Shown piece after piece: positions 1-12,186 of a DNA stretch of 64,000 nucleotides (the first letter of the stretch is position 1; the number at the start of each line of letters is the position of its first letter). The stretch lies in assembly GCF_963583255.1 (NCBI RefSeq), contig NC_084817.1, positions 11,848,121-11,912,120 on the forward strand, given 5' to 3'. Both the position numbers and the translations under genes were made by a program. This stretch comes from Pyrus communis (lineage: Eukaryota; Streptophyta; Magnoliopsida; Rosales; Rosaceae). Under the pieces are notes generated by a model that worked only from the letters and a program-made list of their open reading frames with translations, searched no databases and had not been told where the DNA came from.

Positions 1-517
1 GTCAAGGTGGTGGCTGGACCTTTCATTTAGATTTTGCCTAAATGTTTTGGGCCTGGGCCTTAAGTATGTTAGGTTGGTTGGTTAGTTTAATCAAAGAAAC
101 TTGGAGAGGTTAATTATGATCTTAATCAACTTCTAGATGCATTTAGCAACCTATTTATTGATCAAACGAGGTGTTAATGACTACTATTTTTGCTAGCATT
201 AGCAATGGTTGGCCTTCATATCTTTTGTACGCATATTTTGTATCAAAAATATACCCACCTCTAATGTTTAGACACATGTCAACCTCTACTTAAACATGTA
301 ACATCAATGACATTAGCTGCAAAAACACTCAACAGGCACCGAATCAAAAGGAAGTTGGTGGTTTTGTAGCTACAAAAACCATGCAAAGTTTTGAAAAATT
401 GCAAATTAAATAGGGTAGTCCTATCCACACACATTTTTATTTCTCATAACCTCTCTCAAATTTCTAAGAAAATCAATGGTAAAAAATTAACAAGGGTATG
501 AGGGAGGTAAAAATGGG
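1..517. other. AT-rich spacer without a gene
   Basis: No open frame with recognisable protein content is visible on either strand. The segment around 415-480 (a phrase about cacacacatttttatttctc) resembles stretches near 27690 and 33340, so it probably belongs to a short dispersed repeat. The stretch ends at the TGTGACACCCC start of the LTR-like element at 518. Confidence 0.6.
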
Positions 518-3500
518 TGTGACACCCCGTCCCAAATTTAATATAATTTTATTCTCTAACCTTAGAAAATTACGAAAATGCCCCTGTTGGACCATATTCA
601 TGGATGTTTGAATCCTTAACACTTTTTTTTTTATCACCTTGCACATATTTCTACGTCGTATGTGTCCTTACAAACACGTGAGCATAAATGGGCGTAAATC
701 AGACGATTTATGCACGTTTCCCAATGAGGGGCAAAATAGTAATTTTGCACTCTTAGAAATTTTTTACTTGTCTATCAAAACAACAGGGAGTTGTCGGTAT
801 TGTAGGCTGTAGACCGTATATCGATGGCTTGTTCGTTGGGTTCATTAAGCAAGTGGGCAATCAAGCCCATTGACATTAATATTTTATTAATTAGGTCTCG
901 TACCTAATTAATTATTATTTGGGCATGACCCAAAGGTACGCACAAACATATTCCTGAAGTACTCGACGATACGAATGCGTGGGCACAAGCAGAATCGAAT
1001 TTGGAATTACGATGAAGATTTTACGGAACTACGAAGCATAAGGGCATTTTGGTAACTTCATTATTCTAGATTAATTGCTCCTTAATTATTTTAATATTTC
1101 TTGTGGGGTTTTTTCTGTCTGGTGGGACCTACACACGTGGGTCTCCTCTTCTTTTTGTCCCCGTGTCACATTTATTCCCACTATCTCGAATTTCCTCATC
1201 CCTCTCTTTCACTCTCATTTTAAACTCTCTATGCGCTCTCTGTTTAACACAGAGAGGCTGAGCTCCACACACAACACATTCACCACCTTTCCGGCGAGCC
1301 TTACCAGAACCACCACACGAACCATTGATGCACATCTTGTAGGGAGTCCACCAACCTCAAGCTCTCTCGCCTCACACCCTCTCATCCCTCACTGAACAGC
1401 AACAAACTGGAAAATGATTCGCCCCCATCTATGGGCTTTCTCCTTCCTCCCTCATCCCACACTTCATTCCCCAAGTCAGGAACCATCACCAGCGCTACTT
1501 TCAAATTGTGATTGAGGGTGATTTAGTGCATAAAACAAGTCGGGGAAGATTTCCCCAAATTTTTTTGGAAGGAAGGAACCGTGGTTGTCATGCCACTTTC
1601 AGACCATTTTTTTGGCCAACACTGACCACAACTTGGCTCTATTTTGGAACAGTCAGTGTTCTAAAATGTGTTTTGGGTGGCCACCTAGGTGCTAGGTCTC
1701 GGGCCGCCGCCGCAATTATTTCAAAAACGTTCAGTAAATTGGCAAGGGTATTAGATGGTGCCTAGGTGGCCGACTACGTGGGCTAGGCGCCGGGCTAAGT
1801 GACCTCCGCGACAGTTCTGTTAAAATATTTCGTTTCATTACATTGCAAAGGTGATGAAAGAGAAATCGAGAGAGCGTGAAGGAAAAGTAAACATGAGAGA
1901 GATATGTAGAAGGAATTAGAATAACAGTGCAATTGCAGGAAAAAAAAAACAAGAACTTTGAATTGGAAGCCCAGATTTCTTCATCGAAGAAGATTTTGTC
2001 GCTATGCTTGAGGAAATTGACTGGACTCGTGATTAGGTTTTGGAAAATTATATAAAGCAAGAAGATGGAAATTAGGCGGAGAAATGGGGAATCAGGCGGA
2101 GCAATCGAAGAAGAATGGAAGGGAGAGGAAACGAGAAACTTAATTAGGTGGAGAAGATGGGGAATCGGGCAGAGCAATTGAAGAAGAATGGAAGGGAGAG
2201 GAAACGAGAAACCCCAAAATAAGGGCCTTACTAATTTCCAATGTGTCAAAAGTCATTGCCCTCTGTCAAAAGCCATTCCCTTTGTCAGATCGATTTCCAA
2301 GGCATCAAAAGCACTAGGCTTATGAATTATATTTAAAAAAGTTACCCACTCCATTATTAAACAAATATATTATATATTATTATCTACTCTTATTTTTCAA
2401 ATTATGTACTTAAAAATTCTTTACATTACCTATATATATCTCTTCCTTTTAAAAAAAAAATAACGTGTTACATTACCTATATATGCTTACTGTTTTTTAA
2501 ATATTGAACTTGTTGGATGGATGTACTTTATGTATTCATCTACTTCTATTTTACATTTTATCATTCTTCTATTATTCATACAAGTATAGTTTTTTTAAGT
2601 GTAAATAGGCATTTATTACAAGATATATAATAAATTTATATAAATCCGCCTAGGCGCCCACCTAGACCTCCCCGCCTAGCCACCTAGGCTCTAGGCCCCT
2701 ACCCGCCGCCCAACTAGCACCTAGCGTTTTTTAAAACCTTGGGGTACAATTTTGTTCTTCATATTCTTAACTTTGATTTGGTTCTTGATTCACTGAAATT
2801 GGTTGAGAATTAAGCTAGAAATCAGCTCTGGAAATCGGCCTAAAAACTGACCAAACATGTGCTTTGCAAGGAAGGCGAGTATGCCTGCACCCGTGGGCGT
2901 GTGGCGCACGTTGGTTGCCGACGCATGCGGCGGTGTGTGGAGGAGCCCAAGGTCCCTCTTTAGGTTTCTCGACGTGTCGAATCCGTATCTGCCTCTGTTT
3001 TCCAAAACTCGATCATTTTAAAATAATTTCTTTATTAGCCATACTTTGTACGTTAGCTCGTCATATATTTACATAAATGGTTTCGTTTCTAGGTTGAAAT
3101 GCATCGCAAGGTTCTTTGATGCCCACGAGGTGGTATCGACCCGACGATATGATTTGTGAGTGGGTCTTTGCTTTTCAATATATTATATTTAGTTTCCATG
3201 TATATGTTTAATAAAGAATTTTCTACGTTACGCCTAGATTAGACTAACGTTTTTAAACATTAGCTTATTGACGGATTTTATGAAATTCTCATAAATTCTA
3301 TGGGATGCACGTTTATGCATATTTTGACGTGTTGCCATAAATATATTTACGGTCACAAATATTATTATTTTATTGTTGTGAATTACGAAATTTTCGTAGC
3401 ATGATCATATTTAGATTACTGCTCATTGTGCATGCTACACTAATGTTAGTACTCGCCCGGGTAAGGGCCAATCTTCATGTGTATGTTCACATCGCATCGA

Positions 3501-4135
3501 TGTGCTCACTTTGGATAAATTGTAGGTGCCAGTTCTGTCACAGATGGCTATGAGCAATTAGGACTCGTATGTGACGCGCATAGCACCAGTCTTCAAGTGA
3601 TTGTAGTACTAGAGAGTAAATCATCATTACACCCAGTCCTATTCATGTAAGAATACTCTGCATGAACTCGTGTGTCAACATATTTTGATGAGCATTCGAT
3701 ATTATATGTTCGCTTTTGCAAGATATTGTGATTACTGGATGTTATATGCAGAATATTGTGATTTATCATATTTTTGAAAAGGTTTTACAAAACTTTATTT
3801 TTAGGCCCACTCACCCTTGTTTGTGCCTCTCCAGGTTTTAGTGGCAGAACTCTTGTGTGACAATGATTTTTGGCAAAAGTTGATATAAGAGACAATTTTC
3901 AATGGTATAATTCTTATTCCAATTTTATTGTACTTTACATATGCTCTGACATCACCACATGTTAAATGGGTTCAATCCCGCTCACATGCACACTCTTGCA
4001 TTTAGTCACTTTTAGGTTTAAATTTGTTTCACATTTTCCATATCACTACACCTTATGGCTTTGTCACCTTTCCGGTGTCGGCCAGCATAACTTAATTTGG
4101 AGTCTAGGTGGACCTTCCGGGTCAGGGTGTGTTGA
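518..4135 (+). mobile_element. Probable solo LTR, Tekay/Del chromovirus type, interrupted by a hAT-like insertion
   Basis: The left edge reads TGTGACACCCCGTCCCAAAT and the right edge ends GGTCAGGGTGTGTTGA, the near-palindromic TGTGACACCCC...GGGTGTG(T)CA ends typical of plant Tekay/Del Gypsy LTRs (family knowledge). The second LTR at 18462-20557 has the same order of landmarks: a GTGAGTGGG phrase in the middle, a cccactcac...cctccaggtt phrase near the 3' end, and a cggccagcata phrase just before the end. No gag or pol coding is present, so it is read as a solo LTR of about 2.5 kb once the insertion at 1654-2741 is removed. Flanking pentamers (atggg and ttggg) match at 4 of 5 bases, so the duplication is unproven. 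Confidence 0.6.
1654..2741. mobile_element. Non-autonomous hAT-like element rich in CCTAGGCG motifs
   Basis: The outer ends are imperfect inverted repeats: CAGTGTTCTAAAA on the left against CAAGGTTTTAAAA (reverse complement of the right end). Each is followed by subterminal sequence crowded with CCTAGGTGCTAGG and GCCTAGGCGCC motifs (1684-1800 and 2646-2725). The 8-bp flanks (ggaacagt and gggtacaa) match at only 5 of 8 positions, so the target duplication is weak. The interior is AT-rich or purine-rich and codes for nothing; a minus-strand open frame at 1731-2249 has no recognisable content. It interrupts the LTR at 518-4135. Confidence 0.5.
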
Positions 4136-4151
4136 TTGGGGTGTGAATAGT

Positions 4152-5294
4152 TGTTTGGGCCCAAAATATTATTTAGCGCCGAGCCTGGGATTATTCTCGG
4201 CCCAATAGTGTTTGTCTAGAATTTTCTTGTGGGCCGTCTAGTTAGGGTCGGTCGAATCTTGTTACGAGGAGGATTAGTTTAGATAAGGGTGAAGTAGTCA
4301 ACTCCTAATGCAGCAAGGAGTCTTAAAGCTAAAAATGCTTAGGATTAGGAGATGAATCTGGTTTGTTATGGAGCTTGGTTTAAAGTCTTATTAGAGCTAG
4401 GACTGGCCGAAACCTAATCAGACTAGGTTGAGGAGTTCTAATCCGAGTACATTTCTAGTTCGCTTATGAGGGGGTTTTGCTATTATAAATAGAGAAGGAA
4501 GTGCATTATTTAAGCCCTCTTCAAATCAACACACAAATTGCCCCGCGCAAAGCTTTTCAACAACCTTGAGATTTTATCCTCTTCCTATTTCTTCCCTTCA
4601 ACACATCTTCTGTTTGGATAAACAACACTGTGAAGGCAACTGACGACATCTTCAGTTTGGATAGATAGCACTTGAACCGTAGAATCAGCCGATTGAGGAA
4701 CACCTTCAATTTGGATAGATAGCACTGCTTCGAGGCCGACTGGTTATTATCCAAGTCTCAGTTGACAAGGATTTTCAAGTCCTTCTGGTAGAGGTCATCT
4801 CATCAGTCTTGGTGAAGTGAGGTATTAAAACTTTACCAAGCTCGGCACATTGAAAGCCGAGTTTTGTTTATGATTGGATGCTCGCAAGTAAGTTTCAGAG
4901 TTTGGCATTCCGATGCCCAAACCATATTTACAATCAAGACATACATTTATTTCGAGTATTTGTGTCCATATAGTCTGGTACCAGTTAAGCATGCTTATAC
5001 TCTTATGAATATAATCACTGTGACCGAACCTGGGGTTGACGATTTGTGAACTTCGCAGAACTAGCAGCCTTGTCTTCAAGCTCTAGAACCCAAAGGCTGA
5101 GATGTGTTCCTTCATCGGTCACAGTTGCAAGATCGAGAAGTCAATAGCGCGCTCAACACAAATTAGCATATTTGACTCCCCGACCAAACTCGGCCGATGA
5201 GTTAGCATACCCCGCACATAATCGAAGGACGTAGTTAGTTTATTAGTTACTTAGTCTGCGCGCCATGTAAGCTTGGTAGTTTTTAGGGTCAACA
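4152..5294 (+). repeat. Left LTR of the inverted-LTR Gypsy element
   Basis: Begins TGTTTGGGCCC and ends GGGTCAACA, consistent with TG...CA termini. Around 4600-4730 it contains three spaced copies of a phrase close to CTTCAGTTTGGATAGATAGC, a short internal repeat that is also present in the right arm. A TATAAATA-type box (tattataaatagag, about 4482) is followed by a possible transcript start region. Length is about 1.14 kb, normal for a plant Gypsy LTR. Confidence 0.8.
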
Positions 5295-5297
5295 TTT

Positions 5298-5315
5298 TGG
5301 CACGCCCAATGGGAC
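5298..5315 (+). promoter_or_regulatory. Primer binding site
   Basis: TGGCACGCCCAATGGGACC-like sequence three bases downstream of the LTR end resembles the TGGCGCCC...GGGG-type binding sites of plant Gypsy elements. The priming tRNA cannot be named with certainty. The equivalent position beside the right arm has unrelated sequence. Confidence 0.55.
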
Positions 5316-5999
5316 CCACTGTTAAAACTACGAAGTTTATGACCATTGAAACACAGTCAGTAAAAAAGAAAACAGTCATGGGTAAGTCAACAACTAATCT
5401 TCTACCTGCAGTCCAAAGCCCAGGACAAGATGGCTTGCCACGGGCACAAAATCATTATGCTGCCATGACACCTAAAGCCACAAGTCCAACACGCCGAAAA
5501 AATGAAGTTAATCTCGGCAATTAGACTTATGATGTAGCAATCCCCACTAAAATGACAAAAGGCATTTTTTTTAAGGATCAGTGGAGGATTGTGACGAGGA
5601 CGGTGATGAGGCCTCCAATCCATCATCTAGATCTTTCCTCCAACGACGATTTGAAGAATAATCCCATTAGTTTGAGCAAATGTTCAGCCGAGAGGTAAAA
5701 AGCATACTCGAAGAGATGCGTGATAATAATGTTATACATAACAAGTTGGAAGTACTAGTTAATAAAGCCTATGAAGATGGACCCGCCGAAAGTTCCAGGT
5801 AGCCTCCACTTAAAAATAACCCTCTGCCAGTGATATAGGTTGAGATAGGATTTGCTCGGCTGAAAATGATTGACTTAGAGAAAAGTGGTGGATCGAGCAG
5901 CAGATTAAACAAATTTTACCAAGGAGCAGAAACGACATCTGTTGACATGGTCGAAGTCCAGATGATGATTGATTAGGCTTTAAAAAAAGGCCAAAGTTT

Positions 6000-7560
6000 C
6001 CAAATTTTATTCATCCATATCCAGCCTTTGTAGAAGGGTTCGAGTATCCCAAGGGATTCAAAATTCTGGACTTTAGCCTTTTCATTGAGGAATCATCCTT
6101 ATCCTCATTGGAACACGTGGCTTGGTACACCGCTCAATGTGAAGATGTCAACAATGACTTTCATAAATTACGACTTTTTAATTTTTCGTTAACCAACTCA
6201 GCATTCGCATGGTACATCAATCTCTCACCCAACTTCATCCAAAGCTGGGAGGAATTAGTCGAGAAATTTTATAAGCAATTTTATCGGCCAGGGATGGAAA
6301 TGTTAATCTCTTCTTTGGCCAAGATGGCTCAATCATCTAATGAGTCACCAAGAGGTTTAAGTTGGCCAGAAACTGGTGCTGAGTACCTCTCCCTAAAGTC
6401 GAGTTCATTAGGATCGCCCTAAATAGCTTAGACGTGGAGTACAAAAAGAAATTCTTGGGAGCAAACTTCCGAGATATGTATCAACTGGCTCAACATGTCG
6501 AGCAATATGATTATTTTCTCTGAGAAGAGAAGATCTCGAAGTCTCCATCCCGAGGAACCATCTACAAGAACTCTACGATCAGTTATGCATCGGCCGAATA
6601 CGAAGAATCCCAATATACCAGTACAAACACGGCCGAGATAGTAATCGACAAACCATATATATGCTAAGCATTGGCTCATGCTAACTCCAAGGATGCCAAA
6701 ACCTGCTTGGCCTTTGAGGAAGCTGCCATCAAAACGTCAAAAGTCTATATTTTTGACATCACTAAGGCCGATGCCATCTTTGACCAGTTATTGCTCGCGA
6801 AAATTGTCAAGCTTTGGCCAGGGCATAATATTCCCAAGGCCGAAGATTTAAAAGGTAAGACATATTGGAAATACCATAACTCAAACAAGCATACGACAAA
6901 TAATTATGTCATATTTCGCGATGCCATTCAGAGCTGGATCAACAATGCTAAGCTCAAGTTTTTTGAGTAACAAATGGTCATGGACGCCGATCCCTTCCTT
7001 ACGACAACGGTAAGTATGGTAAATGCTCATCTACCAAGGGATAAAGGGAAAATAAAGGCCGAGTTTGTCTCAATGCAATTCCTCTTTAAGCGAAACTCTC
7101 GACCACAATTGAAGATTTATTTATCTTCAAACGAGCCATCCAAATACTTTTCAAACCCAGCTTATGTTGAGTCAATGTCGGACTCCAGCACAGAAGAAAC
7201 TGACGCGCCAATGGTTTTATGTAGTTAGTGCAAATCAAACGAGTCTTGACTGAATCGAAGGAAAAGCCACTGCGAGTTGAAATGCCGTAGTAGGCGCCCA
7301 GAGCTACGGCAACATCCCAAAAGGTGCTCAGTGCAAGCCAACGCCAGAAGGCTTCTGATAGGCTTAGCCCTCAAGTACGAGACAACAAGCCGTCTTCAGC
7401 CAGACGACGCTTTTGATGGGCACCGTTTTATAATGAGGAGTATTATACGCGCAACTCTGGCAACTCAGGTTCACCAATGAACCAGTAGATCTTCAAACCA
7501 CCTAAGCTACGTGACCTTCATTGGTATACATACAACTCCCCTACCGGTGTATATACTGCG
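6000..7560 (+). pseudogene. Gypsy gag polyprotein, degenerate
   Basis: Conceptual fragments show a Retrotrans_gag domain (PF03732 family): the region 6108-6422 contains FNFSLTNSAFAWY and SWEELVEKFYKQFYRPG, the usual A-x-W-Y and F-x-x-F-Y/R-P signatures. It continues out of frame through a KFRIALNS-like stretch (6400-6500). A later segment (6671-6970) carries YWKYHNSNKHTTNN, where related gag proteins have a CCHC-like knuckle; both cysteines are replaced here (W and Y), so metal binding is probably lost. Frameshifts or stops fall near 6420, 6525, 6668, 6970 and 7228. Nothing downstream resembles protease or reverse transcriptase. The protein would have formed the virus-like particle of the element. 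Confidence 0.8.
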
Positions 7561-7775
7561 TTGTCCAAGTCATAGAAACGTCGGCGCCAAATAATAAACT
7601 GTATGGCTCGTCAATGAGCAGCTTAAGCTACCCCAACTACCAAATGGCAGTTGAAAGAAACGATCGACAATGAAGATGACCGATAACCTTCTGCAATCAT
7701 GACCGAGCTGCTTCAAGGGAAGAAGGTAATTGATCATGATTTTGAAACCACAATCGAAGAATCCGAGAACCAAAA

Positions 7776-8857
7776 TGTTACCTTAAAAACTACCAAGCTT
7801 ATGTGGCCCAAGTAACTAATAAGCTAACTACGTCATTCGGTTATGTGTGGGGTGTGCCAACTCGTCAGCTGAGTTTGGCTAGGGAATAAAATATGTTGAA
7901 GTTATGTTGAGCGCGCTGCTGATTTCTTAATTTTGCGACTACAGCCGAGGAAGGAACACGTTTCGGCCTTTGGGTTCTAGAGCCTGAAGACAAGGCTGCT
8001 AGTTCTACGAAGTTAACAAATCATTAGCGCCGGGTTTGGTCACAGTGATTATACTCATAAGAGTAGAAGCAAGCCGAATTGGTACCAGACTATATAGACA
8101 CAAATACTCGAAAGAAATGTATGTCTTAATTGTATGGTTTGACCGTCGAAATGTTGAACTCTGAAACTTACCAATCATAAATAAAAGTTGGCTTTCAATG
8201 TGCCGAGCCTAGTAACCTGGTAACACCTCAATTTGCTGAGAAGGCTGATGAGATGACTTCTACCAACAAGGACTCGTAAATCCTTGTCAATCGAGACTTG
8301 GATAATAACCAGTCAGCCTTGAAGCAATGTTGTCCATCCAAACTGAAGGTGCTCATTGATCGGCTAATTCTACAGCTCTAGTGCTGTCTATCCAAACTAA
8401 AGATGTCATTAGTTGCCTTCACAGTGCTGTTTATCCAAACTGAAGATGTGTTGGCAGGAAGAAAGGGGAAGATGATAAAATCTCAAGGTTGTTGAGAAGC
8501 TTTGTGCAGGGTAATTTGTGTGTTGATTTGAATAAGGCTTAATAATTGAACTAGAAATGTACTCGGATTAGAACTCATTAACTCAATCTAATTAGGTTTC
8601 GACCAGTCCTCGCTCTAATAGGACTTTGAACCAAGCTCCATAACAAACCATATTGATTTCCTGATCCTAAGCATCTTCAGCTTTAAGACTCCTTGTTGCA
8701 CTAGGAGTCGATTACTTCACCCTTATCTAAACTAATCCTCCTTGCAATAGGATTCGGCCGACCCTAACTGGACGGCCCATAAGAAAATTCTAGATAAACA
8801 TTACTAGGCTAAGAATAATCCTAGGCTCGGTCCAAGATAATATTTTGGGCCCAAACA
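7776..8857 (-). repeat. Right LTR of the Gypsy element, inverted relative to the left
   Basis: Read on the minus strand it starts TGTTTGGGCCCAAAATATT at 8857 and follows the left LTR through to AACATTTTGG at 7771-7779. The match stops where the primer binding site should begin, and the next bases (ttctcggattcttcg on the minus strand) are unrelated to it. It retains the CTTCAGTTTGGATAAACAGC-type internal repeats. Small indels relative to the left arm show independent decay. Confidence 0.8.
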
Positions 8858-8934
8858 CATCTTTAACCTTTTGTAAAATGAGTTATAAGGCCATCTTTAA
8901 CGATGTATTTTGTTTTTTTGGACAAACAATTATA

Positions 8935-9070
8935 TAGGGGTGGGGGAGTGGGCTCAACCTCACAATGGACTTGCAATAATGTGGTTCAAATTCGTATTTG
9001 GCAAGAACTAAACGTAAAACCTCTCACTTACAAGTGAAGAGGAATACCATTAAACCATAGTACTAAGTGT
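8935..9070 (+). repeat. SINE-like dispersed repeat, copy 1
   Basis: Contains a ggttcaaattcg phrase similar to a tRNA-type box B, followed by acctctcacttacaagtgaag and a phrase near taaaccatagtactaag. Related copies lie at 38640-38790, 38965-39115 and 63105-63240. Repetition and the box-B-like core suggest a tRNA-derived SINE, but no complete box A or target duplication was established. Confidence 0.45.
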
Positions 9071-9689
9071 CCATCTTTAACCATATTAAAAAAAAAAACT
9101 AAAAAATAGAAGGAACAAAAACGAAGTTCAACAAGTTGAAACCATTGCACACAGTCTAGTAACTCATCATTTTCCTCTTTTCTTATGTCAGTTTCTCACC
9201 CAACCAATTCAAAATCTTCATCAAACATCATAAAACCACTATGATTACCTTAAGAAATCTTTCATTCCCTCGTACCCATTAATAGTTTCAGCAACTAGCA
9301 TTCAAATGTGCCCAGTTCATCTAATTGATGTGGTTTGATACCCCTTGGTTGGATAACCCATCTAATCGAAGGGGGTTACGTGTCATTGAGCGAGTGTGGA
9401 AGTTGTGTGAGTAGCGGTGGCTTGTTTTCTTTCTAAGAGATAGTTTAGGAATATCAGTGACTGAGAAAATAATGTTCATTCTTTTTGTTGGGGACCTTTT
9501 GATCGAGTTGGATTTGGGCTTCAGTGGAAACTCTTAGCTCTTTTGTTTCCAGTACCAAGTCTTAAGATACCTCGAGAAAATTAGCTTGTCTTAGGAAGTA
9601 CCTTAATTGAATCAATGGCTTAAAGACTGAATAATTGCTATAAATTATGACTTGCCTAAGTGAATCGTGACGTGGAAGCTAAATGCTTA
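9071..9689. other. Non-coding spacer
   Basis: No supportable coding region, RNA gene or repeat boundary was seen in this stretch. Confidence 0.5.
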
Positions 9690-10800
9690 TTAGTTTAGCA
9701 TGAAAGAACTCAATGCACGTTTGTATGGTTTTGGGAATGGCTAATCTAGTGTTCTTGATGTTTTGGGAATATTCGTAGTGGCTAAGGAAGCTTGAAGATA
9801 TCCCTGGAAAGGTAGGAGAATTTCTTCTTCAAGAATTGAGGTTTACTGCACTTAAAGAAAAGCTTGCTCTGCCTAGTACAATCTTGCCTTGATTCTCTCT
9901 TTATGTTGTTTGTGTTGTTTTCCCAGGTTGTGTCCTCCCTTGTGCTAACTTCCGTCTAATTTTATAGGCATAGGGTCTTTTCTAGCTTTCTCTAAGGAAT
10001 CCTTTGGTTTCCTTTTTTCTTCTTGTTTTTGATAAATCTTTAATTCTCCTTTCCCTAGGTGCAGCTATGGCTTTCCTTTTTTGTGTAACACTAAAGAACG
10101 TTGCTAATCTCATAAAGACTGGGTTGTGCACACTGCCAGAGCACCCTCTTCCATGGTCAATTTCCACAGACCTCTCTTTTGGCAATGCTTTTCCTTGTTT
10201 TCCTTCCTCCCTTTCCTGTGTAAGCTTGAAAGGGAAAAATCCTTTCTCTCTTCATTAATGGAATGTGTTAAACTATGTTTGAACGTGATTTTGTAGGCAA
10301 CCTAGCTTTAGGTTTTGGTTTCTTCCTAAGGACCCTAGTTGGTTTGCAAGGGAAAGAGAAATTTGGTCTGTTCTTTATCAAACTTACCTACGTGAAACAA
10401 AAAATTATGGGCTTGGATTTTTGGTGCTCCCAAGCCGCCCAAAGTCTTCCATAACCTTAGCTTCACAGAGGTCCAATAAACTTATGCAACCATCAACGAC
10501 ACTATTCACTTGGCAAACCCCCACATGTGGCTTATGCCCACTTTAGTGTGTAGCGTGCTTGGCATGATTTAATTATAATGTTGGTGTCATAAAATGGCTT
10601 TACATGATAAATGTGCATGGGCTTGTTGTGGTGATATAAACGTCCAATTTATAAATTATTATTTTATTGGCAGCATGATTGTAATTCACATGCCCCTTGC
10701 TTTTGCACTTTTGCATGTATTTAGGCTTGACTCGTGGCATTTTTACAATGCAGGCTTTGATATGTGTTGGGCTTGTACGAGAGGTTTTTGGGCCCTCACA
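9690..10800 (+). repeat. Dispersed repeat, copy 1 (inverted partner at 41977-43059)
   Basis: Phrases in this block reappear as reverse complements near 42-43 kb: a run around 10420 on lines of gcttggatttttggtgctcc, the phrase ctagttggtttgcaaggg at about 10335, gtgtagcgtgcttggcatga at about 10545, and ggttttgggaatggctaatc at about 9728. The order is conserved and the two copies are clearly diverged. No protein domain is visible. A TG-starting edge on the partner (TGTTGGGCTCC) suggests a solo LTR of an unidentified family. Confidence 0.6.
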
Positions 10801-10879
10801 CTTTACAACATTTTGAGAGGAGTGGAAAAATAAGGTGGGTGAGAAAAGAGGGTTGAAGGGTGGGCATAGCACCACTCTT

Positions 10880-11730
10880 TTGGTATTACTAATGAGTAAT
10901 GAGTTGTTAAGTACAATTAATATCCTCTTGAGAAATTTTTCCCTTTTTTAATACAAAGCAACAATGATGAAACAAAGACAACTTCGTGTACAAGGACAAA
11001 CACTTTGGATCACATAGTTACAATAACATAATGAGTTTAAGAGAGTTCTTTTTCTTTTGTCGAAAGAGTTTGAGAGAACGTTATTTGCAAGGTAGTTGTT
11101 ATTAGCACACCGAGAATGTAGGAAAAATTTTAAAAGTGCTAGTAACAATTTTCATCAATGAAAGAGCTTGTCATTGGGTTGTCATAAATAAATTAAAAAA
11201 AAAAAAAAACAACTTAACCAAAGCAAGACAGTCAAGCAAAAAGTTGCAAAAAATGGGTGTGGGAATTTCTTCTTCACAATACTCGTGACCTTGTCTAATC
11301 ATCATTATTGATTGCAGGTTTTTTTTTTTTCTTTTTCTTTTTCTTTTTCCATCTATGATTAATGGATTTTCATTCCCATACCAAACAACAATAAGAATGG
11401 GGACATGAAGAGTTAGGTATTACTAAAGAGTTGTTAAGTACAATTAATAGCCTCTAAAGTTTTTTATTTGTTTATTTATTTATTTATTTTAAATACAAAA
11501 CAACAATGGGAAAAAAAGAAGACAATAAGATTATATTGAAATTTTAGTGACAATTTCCACTGCGATGACTCAATGACTCAACACATACGAGAGAGGTCAC
11601 CGATGAAAGAGCTTTGTGATTGGGTTGTCGTCGAGGTGAAACCTTAAAGAGAGCAAGAAAATCACGTAAAAAGGTCACCGATGAAAGAGTTTTGTGATTT
11701 AGTTGTTATCGGGAAAAAACCTTAACAAGA
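10880..11730. repeat. Locally duplicated non-coding block
   Basis: The phrase gagttgttaagtacaattaa occurs at about 10901 and again at about 11427, each followed by a T-rich run and a similar acaaagcaacaatg phrase. A second phrase near cgatgaaagagctttgtgat occurs at about 11602 and 11680 with a diverged version at about 11155. This indicates segmental or tandem duplication within about 850 bp. No coding content is seen. Confidence 0.5.
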
Positions 11731-12186
11731 GACGAGACTAACCATCTACAGTGCTGTCATCAAAGTTAGGATGCTTAAGAAGAGCCTTATCCGATGTCAA
11801 ATCAAATAGTAGTGTGCAAATGCCTGTAGCCATCTTTGAATTAGAAAGATACTTGAGATCATAGGCTTCCTAATTCAAAGACAAATCTATACCCAAAGTT
11901 CTTTGGTTTGGGTTTTCTGGAGTATCTCCTAAAATTACGAAACAAAATCTCAATTTTAACAGTAAATAGTAAACAGGGTACTCTGTAATAGGCCAGTGCT
12001 TTCAATAGATTAACAAGCATTGAATAGTGAGATTTGCGATTGTTGTTTCTATATATGAAACAGAAATAGAAGATGTTCATAGATTGCATATAAATAATAG
12101 ATCGGTATAAAATGATGATTACACTACCTCTAAAAGAAGATTCAAGATTATGTCACAAGCCAAAAGGATGCAACCCTTATCTTCAA
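11731..12186. other. Spacer beside the plastid-derived fragment
   Basis: A minus-strand open frame of 76 codons (11859-12089) exists, but its translation matches nothing I recognise and no codon bias supports it. It could be organelle intergenic DNA carried with the rbcL fragment, but I see no proof. Confidence 0.4.

Larger units (their letters stand above)
4152..8857 (+). mobile_element. Gypsy-type element with inverted LTRs and gag only
   Basis: The left arm (4152-5294) and right arm (7776-8857) are the same LTR, but the right arm is the reverse complement. Both outer ends read TGTTTGGGCCC when oriented outwards-in. A primer-binding-site-like sequence follows the left LTR only. The interior carries a decayed Gypsy gag (about 6000-7560) and no protease, reverse transcriptase, RNase H or integrase. 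The arms differ by roughly one base in eight by eye, so the structure is old or was built from two divergent copies. Alternative explanations are two neighbouring insertions in opposite orientation followed by deletion, or a strand-switch product of reverse transcription. Confidence 0.75.

Noticed and set aside
11859..12089. Further plastid gene next to the rbcL fragment
   Set aside because: The 76-codon minus frame does not match any plastid protein I know; kept as spacer.
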